Below, in pieces: positions 39,589-48,100 of a stretch of 61,475 nt of DNA. The first letter of the stretch is position 1. Every line of letters starts with the position of its first letter. The notes beneath the pieces were generated by a model. The model was not told the origin of the DNA, ran no database searches, and saw nothing but the letters and a program-made list of their open reading frames with translations. Position numbers and translations under genes: made by a program. This DNA comes from an uncultured Flavobacteriaceae bacterium (lineage in GTDB: Bacteria; Bacteroidota; Bacteroidia; Flavobacteriales; Flavobacteriaceae). The stretch spans positions 1 to 61,475 of the forward strand of contig CALSMD010000004.1 in the NCBI GenBank assembly GCA_943787365.1. Direction: 5' to 3'.

Positions 39589-41034
39589 AAAACATAGCCT
39601 CCATATTAGTCACTGTTGTGGTATTCCACGAAGATATGTCTCCATTAAAATCAGAACTATAAGCCAAACATATAATAGCATATTTGTTACTTTAGATGTA
39701 TCCCAACCTCCAGATTTCTCCTCGATTGAATGTTCCTGCGCTCATAAACATCCCAGACATGGTAGTCACAGCACCGGTATTCCAAGAAGAACCACTAGTA
39801 TTAATGTTTCGATTAAAAACAGTGCCTTTTTGAACATATTTCTCATAGTAGTCACATTACTTGTGTCCCAAGTTGATATATTTCCATTAAAAGAAGTAGC
39901 ATTATTAAACATAAAGCTCATATTAGTAACAGCAGAAGTAACCCAAGTTGATATATTTCCATTAAAAGCAGTAGCCTGTATAAACATATATGAAAGATCC
40001 ACCCCTGCTGTTCTAAGTGTCCAATTATTAAGATCTAAATTAAAAGAAGTAGCATAAGCAAACATTTCGCTCATACTAGTCACCTTACTTACATCCCAAC
40101 CATTAAGATCTCCATTAAAAGCAGTAGCCTGTTTAAACATACTAGCCATAGTAGTCACATTAGAAGTATCCCAATTAGTAAGATCTTGATTAAAGAGAGT
40201 AGCCCCCAAAAACATACCACTTGTTCTAGTAACAGCAGAAGTAACCCAACTAGAACCACTTGTATTAATATCTCTATTAAAAGCAGAAGCCCCACTAAAC
40301 ATAGAGCCCAAGTCAGTAACATTAGTTGTATCCCATAAAGATACATCTCCATTAAAACTTTCAGCATTATAAAACGTCCCCATTAAAGATGTTACATTAG
40401 AAACATCCCAATCATTAAAAGTTAAGCCCACTAAACTTGTACAATTTCTAAAAGCATAATTCATTTGAGTTACTAAAGAAAGATCTGGCTGGTCAGTTGC
40501 AGGAATGGTTAGATTAGCAGCATCATAATAAGATTGGTAAAAAGATTCCCATTTCCCTTCTCCCCATTGTTCTATAGTTCTTAATAGAGTCCTAGAAACA
40601 TGATTTTTAACGTATATTTTCCCAATATCTTTATCTGTGTCATTTACAGTAACGCTAATTGTGTAAGTCCCAGTAGAGGCGTAGGTATGGCCTTGCATGG
40701 TACCATCAGTATGGGTTGTAGGCGTACTTCCATCTCCCCAGTCAATAGTAATATTGGCGTAATATTGTAAAGGCAGTTCAAATGTTAAATCAGAACTTGT
40801 AAGTTCCCAAGTAGAAATAAAGTCATTATGATTGTCATACCTATCAATAGTATTTTCAAGTTCTGAATCAGAAATTAGATCCATATTCGCTGCAATAACA
40901 GAATAACCACCATCGGCAGGGCTATCAGTGGTATTAAAACTATACGTATGGGGGTTTGCTAAAACAACTTTGGAAGTGTTTTCATTGAACGCCGATAGAC
41001 TGATCAGCAAAAAAGCTAAAATAAAATAGCGCAT
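39589..41034 (-). CDS. Giant T9SS adhesin, N-terminal part: signal peptide and first BspA/DUF285 module (frames broken at 3' end)
   Basis: The open frame 39766-41034 (422 aa) begins MRYFILAFLLISLSAF, a Sec signal peptide almost identical to that of the repeat adhesin starting at 50166. It then has an STWELTSSDLTFELPL PKD-like domain with ITIDWGDGSTPTTHTDG and about ten BspA/DUF285 repeats (FNGDLNGWDVSKVTSMSEMF type). From about 39835 to 39590 the same repeat pattern continues in several frames (for example NTGAVTTMSGMFMSAGTFNR and NTTTVTNMEAMFFDAD). This indicates about four indels within one gene rather than a second gene. The frame re-enters the original phase at 39588. Confidence 0.82.
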
Positions 41035-41055
41035 ATGTTAAATTGGTTAATGCTA

Positions 41056-41063
41056 CAAATATA
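41056..41063 (-). promoter_or_regulatory. Probable -7 element of the giant adhesin
   Basis: TATATTTG on the minus strand matches TAnnTTTG and lies 22 bases before the ATG. The surrounding block (TTCACTA, ATTTG, CATTAACCAATTTAAC) is shared with the promoter of the second adhesin at 50184. Confidence 0.55.
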
Positions 41064-41149
41064 GTGAACTATTTATGAATCATATCGCAACCTGTGAGTA
41101 GAGCAAAAAAAAGAGACGATCTGAAAAGTCTTTTTCTTGTCAAGTTGAC

Positions 41150-41252
41150 ACTGAAATACTGAAACAAGTTCTGCACAGGAACATCCAGCATGGTAGGATT
41201 AGGTTGGGATCCCACAAAGCTCCGCTTTGAAAATTGTGACGTCCTGAAATAA
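41150..41252. repeat. Dispersed intergenic repeat, copy C
   Basis: This contains CTGAAACAAGTTC, CCGCTTTGAAAAT (41222-41234, direct copy of 35378-35390) and GTGACGTCCTGAAATAA (41236-41252, inverted relative to 35420-35435 with 15 of 17 bases conserved). It lies upstream of the giant adhesin, so related repeats bracket that gene. Confidence 0.55.
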
Positions 41253-41315
41253 TGTTACATTATTACTAATTATCTTGGGAGTAAATGGTGCCCAAAACGT
41301 TCAAATATTCAAAAC

Positions 41316-41864
41316 TTAATTAATGATACCAAACGTTTCGCTTATTGATTTCACAAACTGTGGGACGTCTTCAACTGTGAAATAAAAATCAACTTTAAAA
41401 CGATTTTTTTTAATTTTTTTTAACTTTAAAACGCCTTTTCTAATTGGGAAATAGCCCGTGCTTTCTCTTGAACAGAAACACATTCGACCAAATATAGCAT
41501 CCACCTCTGCTAGAGATTCATCTTTTAAAACCATGTTTTGATCCAGTTCACCTATGTTTAAATAAATCACCTCATAATAACCACTATCTGCAGTTCCTTG
41601 AATTTCGTCGCGCTCATACTTAAACATTAATAAGCTTGATTTGCTTTCTTCCAAAGTGATATATGAATTATTGAATTTATCGTGTTCAATTTTTGCACTT
41701 TTATTGTCTAAAATTTCTAAAGAACAGTCCCCGTTTTCTGGACAATTATTAAAAAATTGAACCGAGGAGTTTGATGTGTCAGTGGGCTTATTTGTTGATT
41801 TACAACCAACTAATAATAAAAGAACAAACATCAACTTTTTATGTGAATAAAGCATTTTAAGCAT
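41316..41864 (-). CDS. Small lipoprotein of unknown function
   Basis: The 182-residue protein starts with a lipoprotein signal (KKLMFVLLLLVGCKSTN, lipobox Cys near residue 21). The rest has four further cysteines, including the close pair MCFCS and the NCPENGDC segment, and no recognised domain. Either of two ATGs, four codons apart, could be the start. It stands alone between the giant adhesin and the divergent metalloprotease gene. I do not recognise the family. Confidence 0.75.
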   Translation of the reverse strand: MLKMLYSHKKLMFVLLLLVGCKSTNKPTDTSNSSVQFFNNCPENGDCSLEILDNKSAKIEHDKFNNSYITLEESKSSLLMFKYERDEIQGTADSGYYEVIYLNIGELDQNMVLKDESLAEVDAIFGRMCFCSRESTGYFPIRKGVLKLKKIKKNRFKVDFYFTVEDVPQFVKSISETFGIIN

Positions 41865-41873
41865 AAACTGTAA

Positions 41874-41903
41874 TTGTAATCTGGAAATATAGTGATATTT
41901 TTG
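41874..41903 (+). promoter_or_regulatory. Bacteroidota-type promoter of the metalloprotease
   Basis: TTG (41874-41876) and TATTTTTG (41896-41903) are separated by 19 bases, an exact fit to the phylum consensus. The -7 element ends 23 bases before the ATG at 41927. Confidence 0.75.
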
Positions 41904-41926
41904 TAAGAACCAATTAATTAACTTTT

Positions 41927-44650
41927 ATGAAAACAAATTACACAACTCGTTTGTCGATCCTTTTATTTTTTATCTTTTCATTAAATTCATTTGCGCAAAA
42001 AGATCGTTCATTTTGGATTCAGACTTCAAAAGAAAACACTTCTAAAAAGGAACTTAAACTCCGAAAAACCAATCCTGAAAAAGCACAGTATTTCAATTTA
42101 AATATTGATGCATTAAAGAACCATTTAACAGATGCTCCACAAAGAAATAGCACGGAAAATACCTCCGAAAAGCTTGTGGACTTTCCAACTGCAAATGATT
42201 CTTTCGAAACTTTTAGTGTTATGGAAGCTTCTGTTTTAGAGAAGCCGCTACAAGATAAATACCCCAACATAAAAACTTATGTCGGAAAAAGTATTTCAAA
42301 CCCTTCGAATACCATTCGGTTCAGTATCACAGCACAAGGGCTTCATACCATGTCTTTCAAAGCGGGTTCTGGCACGGAGTTTATTGACCCATACACCAAA
42401 GATTCAGAGGCATATATTGTTTATTCTAAAAAAGATTTACCTGTTTTGGATGAACCATGGATTTGTGAATTTGATGATGATACAACAACAAATACACAAC
42501 AGCGAAATGCAGCTAATATGAGTTACTTCAATGCGAATGATGGGATGATGCGTGATTTTAGATTGGCATTGGCCTGTACTGTTGAATACGCTCAATTTCA
42601 ATGGACTGCTGCCGGATTATTGGCATCAGACACTGAAGCTAACAAAAAAGCGGCCGTACTGGCGGCTATGGTAGTTACCATTAACAGAAATAATTTTATT
42701 TACGAAAGAGATTTATCAGTCACCATGACCATTGTTGCCAATAACGAAAGTGTTATTTTCATTGATTCAGATAATTTTTCAAATAGCAGTGCTGGTGCAT
42801 TAATAAGTGAAAGTCAAACCGTAATTGATGCTAACATAGGTTCTGCTAACTATGACATTGGCCACACCTTTTCTACAGGTGGTGGTGGTCTGGCCTCTCT
42901 GAACTCTCCTTGTACTGGATCCAAAGCAAGAGGAATTACTGGATCTCCGAACCCTGTTGGAGATCCTTATGATGTGGATTATGTCGCTCATGAAATTGGA
43001 CATCAATTTGGTGCGCCGCACACATTCAATGGAAATGCTGGTAACTGTGCAGGAAACAGAACAGCTTCTAATGCTTATGAACCAGGAAGTGGATCAACAA
43101 TTATGGCTTATGCTGGGATTTGCGCACCGCAAAATATTCAATCCAATAGCGATGCTTATTTTCATCAAAAAAGTTTGCAAATGATGTGGGATAATATCTC
43201 TACTGGAAATAGCAACTGTGCCACACAAACGGCTACAGGAAATGCTGCTCCAACGTCTAATGCTGGTAACGATTACAACATTCCTGCCTCTACTCCTTAC
43301 AAATTAACGGGTACTTCGACGGATACGGACGGAATTACAACACACACCTACACTTGGGAACAATACGACTTAGGTCCTTCTGGTTTGCCTGTAGAATCAA
43401 ATACCTCTGGACCACTTGTTCGCTCATATGAAGGGACAAACGACACCAGCAGATACATTCCAAGAATGTCAGACATCCTTGCAAATGGAGGCGTATCTAC
43501 TGAGTGGGAAAAATTGGCTTCTGTAAATCGTGACCTAAATTTTAAACTCACCGTCAGAGATAATGACATCAATGGCGGGCAGACGGCAACATCCCAAATG
43601 ACCGCTACGGTAGTCTCAGCTGCTGGCCCATTTTTGGTGACCTCTCAAAATGTCAATGGTCAATCTTTGGTCGCTGGTGCAACAGAAACAATCACATGGA
43701 GTGTAGCTGGCACTACAGCAAATGGAGTAAATGAAGCCAATGTGGATATTTTATTATCTACAGACGGACTCAACTACGATACCGTTTTGGCGGCTAATGT
43801 CCCAAACGATGGAAGTCATGACATTACTGTTCCAAATGTGGCTTCAAATAGCTGCCGCATAATGGTAGCAGCATCTGATAATATTTTCTTTAACATCAAC
43901 ACGCAAAACATCACTATTGGCCTACAAGAAAGCTGTAATACCTACGCTTCTGAGACCTCTTTAAACTTAGCCATCCCCGATGGCGTAGCTGCTAATGCTC
44001 CTGGCGAACCTCTTGTTGTGGGTGTAAATGTTACTGAAGTTGCTACAATTTCAGATGTAAACTTTAATATTGACATTTCACACGATTACTTAGAAGATCT
44101 TGTTATAGTTGTACAACATCCAGATGGAACACAGGCAGTTGTGTACAATAGAAATTGTGGAAGCGAAATAGATTTAGATATTACTTTTGATGATGAGGCA
44201 TCAACAGCAATAGCATGTGCAAATCCTACAATTGGCACTTATAAGTCAAATTTAAATTCTTTATCTAATTTTAATGGGAAAGACACTGCTGGAGTCTGGT
44301 ACATTGCTATTTTAGACTATTACAGTGGAGATCCCGGAATCTTAAACGATTATACTTTAGAAATTTGTTCATCTTCACCTTTATCAATAGAAGAAAATAA
44401 ACTGAGTGATTTACGTGTTTTTCCAAACCCGAATAATGGCTCATTCACTGTTGGGTTTGATCCAAAGTCTGGACAAAACATATCTGTACAGGTTTATGAC
44501 ATTAGAGGAAGACTGATGTATACAAACACATACAACAGCGTCAATCGATTTGAAGAAGTCATTAACTTAAATAACGCACAATCGGGTGTCTATTTACTTC
44601 AAATTTCTGATGGTCCACAAAGAGTCACGAAAAAAATAATAGTGAATTAA
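41927..44650 (+). CDS. Secreted reprolysin-like zinc metalloprotease with P-domain and T9SS type A sorting domain
   Basis: The 907-residue protein has a Sec signal peptide (LSILLFFIFSLNSFAQ), a propeptide, and a metzincin catalytic domain with HEIGHQFGAPH at residues 355-365 (His355, Glu356, His359, His365) and a following SGSTIMAYAGIC Met-turn. A Pro/Ig-like linker follows. A proprotein-convertase P-domain comes next (NLAIPDG through YTLEIC, about 690-820). A T9SS type A sorting domain closes the protein (LRVFPNPNNGSFTVGF ... SGVYLLQI ... KKIIVN). It should be secreted to the cell surface or medium and degrade protein. It has its own promoter and terminator and its frame is intact. Confidence 0.95.
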   Translation: MKTNYTTRLSILLFFIFSLNSFAQKDRSFWIQTSKENTSKKELKLRKTNPEKAQYFNLNIDALKNHLTDAPQRNSTENTSEKLVDFPTANDSFETFSVMEASVLEKPLQDKYPNIKTYVGKSISNPSNTIRFSITAQGLHTMSFKAGSGTEFIDPYTKDSEAYIVYSKKDLPVLDEPWICEFDDDTTTNTQQRNAANMSYFNANDGMMRDFRLALACTVEYAQFQWTAAGLLASDTEANKKAAVLAAMVVTINRNNFIYERDLSVTMTIVANNESVIFIDSDNFSNSSAGALISESQTVIDANIGSANYDIGHTFSTGGGGLASLNSPCTGSKARGITGSPNPVGDPYDVDYVAHEIGHQFGAPHTFNGNAGNCAGNRTASNAYEPGSGSTIMAYAGICAPQNIQSNSDAYFHQKSLQMMWDNISTGNSNCATQTATGNAAPTSNAGNDYNIPASTPYKLTGTSTDTDGITTHTYTWEQYDLGPSGLPVESNTSGPLVRSYEGTNDTSRYIPRMSDILANGGVSTEWEKLASVNRDLNFKLTVRDNDINGGQTATSQMTATVVSAAGPFLVTSQNVNGQSLVAGATETITWSVAGTTANGVNEANVDILLSTDGLNYDTVLAANVPNDGSHDITVPNVASNSCRIMVAASDNIFFNINTQNITIGLQESCNTYASETSLNLAIPDGVAANAPGEPLVVGVNVTEVATISDVNFNIDISHDYLEDLVIVVQHPDGTQAVVYNRNCGSEIDLDITFDDEASTAIACANPTIGTYKSNLNSLSNFNGKDTAGVWYIAILDYYSGDPGILNDYTLEICSSSPLSIEENKLSDLRVFPNPNNGSFTVGFDPKSGQNISVQVYDIRGRLMYTNTYNSVNRFEEVINLNNAQSGVYLLQISDGPQRVTKKIIVN

Positions 44651-44670
44651 TTATTTGAATTAAAAATTAG

Positions 44671-44700
44671 AAAAGCTCCTGTATTTAGGAGCTTTTTTTT
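44671..44700 (+). terminator. Rho-independent terminator of the metalloprotease
   Basis: The inverted repeat AAGCTCCT/AGGAGCTT has a six-base loop and is followed by a run of T, 20 bases after the stop codon. Confidence 0.9.
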
Positions 44701-44726
44701 GCTTATCTATTTCCAATCCAATGAGA

Positions 44727-45080
44727 CTATAAAACAAAAACTTCAAAATTTAGCATTCCATTTTGGTCTGGGCTATAACAGCTCAAATCTCCAAGCTTAT
44801 ATCCAAGAGTGAATGTGATTTTTGGTTCAATTCCATATGATGTTTCTCCTATTCAACCATTAATACTAACCGTTTGTAAACTAGGAGCATTTTCATCTCC
44901 AAACCATTGTTGACGCCCTGTTGTTCTTAATTTATTTTCAATTAGAAACACCAGCCATAGAGGGGTGTAAAAGATAATAGTTGTCGGTTAATTAGTCCGA
45001 GTACATTGGCAATTCTTCCTCAGAATTAATAGTCTGTGTTACTAAAGCTAAGATTGCTACAAACACAAGTTTTTTAAATA
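44727..45080 (-). pseudogene. Degenerate remnant of a small exported protein
   Basis: The minus strand holds broken reading frames that still resemble a gene. A signal-peptide-like KKLVFVAILALVTQTINSEEE begins near 45075 without an ATG. A second frame (about 44727-44960) reads LRTTGRQQWFGDENAPSLQT, then SYGIEPKITFTLGYKLGDL and NGMLNFEVFVL before a stop, with one internal TGA. I do not recognise the family. It fills the gap between the metalloprotease and the repeat adhesin. Confidence 0.45.
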
Positions 45081-45108
45081 AAATAATAAATTATGTTTTA
45101 AGCTGAAT

Positions 45109-48100
45109 TTAATAACGTAGCGAGAAATGAGATTTAAGCTGAGCTTCTAAGCCGTTACTGTTTAGATAGTTTGCAACGAACCAATAATCAGTTCCCGGTA
45201 ATCGCTGTCCATTAAATGTTCCATTCCATGCATTTTGACTCGGCCTAAAATCCAATAATAATTTACCATAACGATCGTAAATACGGATCCTAGCTAAAGG
45301 ATTATCCTTTAAACATTTGATGTTCCAAGTATCATTAAAGCCATCGCCATTTGGTGTAAAGAATTTTGGATATTCCATAATCGAAACCGTTGTTTCTGGC
45401 TCTGTGTTACACGTATCTATAGCGTCCCTTACCACCACTGTATGCTCACCACATCCAGTCACATATTCGAAAACAGAGCTGAACTGCCAAAGTCCGTTAT
45501 CGAGCTGATATTCATAAGAACCGCTTCCGCCAGATGCTGTGACTGAAACAACTTGATTTGTATCAAATTCTTCTGATAAGTTAATAGCACTAATCGTTAA
45601 AACATTCACAGGGATGACCACCACCGTCATTATGGTTGGGTCTGCACATTCGTCTGCATTGGGTGTAAACGTATAAGTCGTCGTTGTTGTATTGTCAAGC
45701 GCTGGTGTCCAAGCCCCTGTAATACCATCGTTAGAGGTGGTTGGCAGTACCGCTAAAGCGTCGCCATCACAAATAGCATCAACAGCTGTAAATAGTGGAT
45801 TCACTTTTGGGTTCACTACAATAGTGAGCGTTGCTGGATTGGCACAGAGTCTTGCAGTAGGGGTAAACGTATAAGTCGTCGTTGTTGTAGTGTCAAGCGC
45901 TGGTGTCCAAGTCCCTGATACTCCATTGTTAGAGGTGGTTGGCAGTACCGCTAAAGCGTCGCCATCACAAATAGCATCAACTGCATCGAAAACAGGATCC
46001 ACTAATGGGTTCACTACAATGATGAGCGTTGCTGGATTGGCGCATTCCCCTAAATCAGGCGTAAACGTATAAGTGGTCGTTGTTGTAGTGTCAAGCGCTG
46101 GACTCCAAGTTCCTGAAACTCCATTGTTAGAAGTGGTTGGTAGAGCTGCTAAAAAGTCGCCGTCACAAATAGCGTCAACTGCATCGAAAACAGGATCCAC
46201 TATTGGGTTCACTACAATAGTGAGCGTTGCTGGATTGGCGCATTCCCCTAAATCAGGTGTAAACGTATAAGTGGTCGTTGTTGTAGTGTCAAGCGCTGGT
46301 GTCCAAGCCCCTGTAATACCATCGTTAGAGGTGGTTGGCAGTACCGCTAAAGCGTCGCCGACACAAATAGCGTCAACTGCATCGAAAACAGGATCCACTA
46401 TTGGGTTCACTACAATGATGAGCGTTGCTGGATTGGCACAGAGTCTTGCAGTAGGTGTAAACGTATAAGTCGTCGTTGTTGTAGTGTCAAGCGCTGGTGT
46501 CCAAGTCCCTGTAATACCATTGTTAGAGGTGGTTGGCAGTACCGCTAAAGCGTCGCCATCACAAATCGCTGGAATTTGAGTGAAGGTTGGTGTTACATTT
46601 GGATTCACGGTAATAGTCATATTTACGGCTGTAGCACATTGGCCTGCATCTGGAGTAAAACGATACGTAGTGGTGGCTGTAGTATCCAAAGATGGTGACC
46701 AAGTTCCAGTAATCCCATTATTCGATGTGGTTAGCAAATCACTTAAAGCGCCTCCGGAACAAATCGCTGGAATTTGTGTGAAGGTTGGTGTTACATTTGG
46801 ATTCACCGCAATTGTCATATTTACGGCTGTAGCACATTGGCCTACATCTGGAGTAAAACTATACGTAGTGGTGGCTGTAGTATCCAAAGATGGAGACCAA
46901 GTTCCAGTAATCCCATTATTCGATGTGGTTAGCAAATCACTTAAAGCGTCGCCATCACAAATCTCTAGAATTTGAGTGAAGGTTGGTGTTATATTTGGAT
47001 TCACCGCAATTGTCATATTTACGACCGTAGCACATTGGTCTGCATCTGGAGTAAAACTATACGTAGTGGTGGTCGTAGTATCCAAAGACGGTGACCAAGT
47101 TCCAGTAATCCCATTGTTCGATGTGGTTAGTAAATCACTTAAAGTGTCTCCAAAACAAATCGCTGGAACTTGCGTGAACGTTGGTGTTACATTTGGATTC
47201 ACGGTAATAGTCATATTTACCGCCGTAGCACATTGGCCTGCATCTGGAGTGAAAGCATAAGTGGTGGTGGCTGTAGTATCCAAAGACGGAGACCAAGTTC
47301 CAGTAATCCCATTATTCGATGTGGTTAGCAGTTCACTTAAAGCGCCTCCGGAACAAATCTCTGGAATTTGAGTGAAGGTTGGTGTTACATTTGGATTCAC
47401 CGCAATTGTCATATTTACGACCGTAGCACATTGGCCTACATCCGGAGTAAAAGTATACGTATTGGTGGTCGTAGCCGGAGACCAAGTTCCAGTAATTCCA
47501 TTATTCGATGTGGTTAGCAGTTCACTTAAAGCGTCGCCATCACAAATCTCTAGAATTTGAGTGAAGGTTGGTGTTATATTTGGATTCACCGCAATTGTCA
47601 TATTTACGACCGTAGCACATTGGTCAGCATCTGGAGTAAAACTATACGTAGTGGTGGTCGTAGTATCCAAAGATGGAGACCAAGCTCCAGTAATCCCATT
47701 ATTCGATGTGGTTAGCAATGCACTTAAAGCGTCTCCAGAACAAATCTCTGGAATTTGAGTGAAGGTTGGTGTGATTTCAGTAATTATACTCACATTACCC
47801 GTAGCTATTTCACTTGAAACATCGGAAGGAAAAACGACACTTATGTCATCTAAAAAATTACCTAATGACCCTGCTGGTTGGATAGACTTAAAACGAATGG
47901 TATAGTTTATTCCTAAATCATCAGGTAAAACATACTCTAAGCTGTAATACCCCCAAGAATCTATACCATCTGAAAACGCACCTAAGTTTGTGTAAGGACC
48001 ACCAATGGGACCAATTTCAACCTCCATTATGTCGTCTGCGCTAGAATTTCTTCCTCTATGAGCAAAAGAAAGTATTACTGAAGAACCTGGAATTATTTCA

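Noticed and set aside
35720..40460. CRISPR-like periodicity
   Set aside because: The 237- and 75-base periods are in-frame protein repeats without short repeats separated by unique spacers.
41103..41134. Possible terminator (AAAAGAGAC...GTCTTTTT)
   Set aside because: The stem is short and mismatched, and no strong T-run follows on the strand that would need it.
42279..43184. Overlapping plus-strand ORFs in other frames of the metalloprotease
   Set aside because: The 907-residue frame has all protease, P-domain and sorting motifs; the others are shadows.
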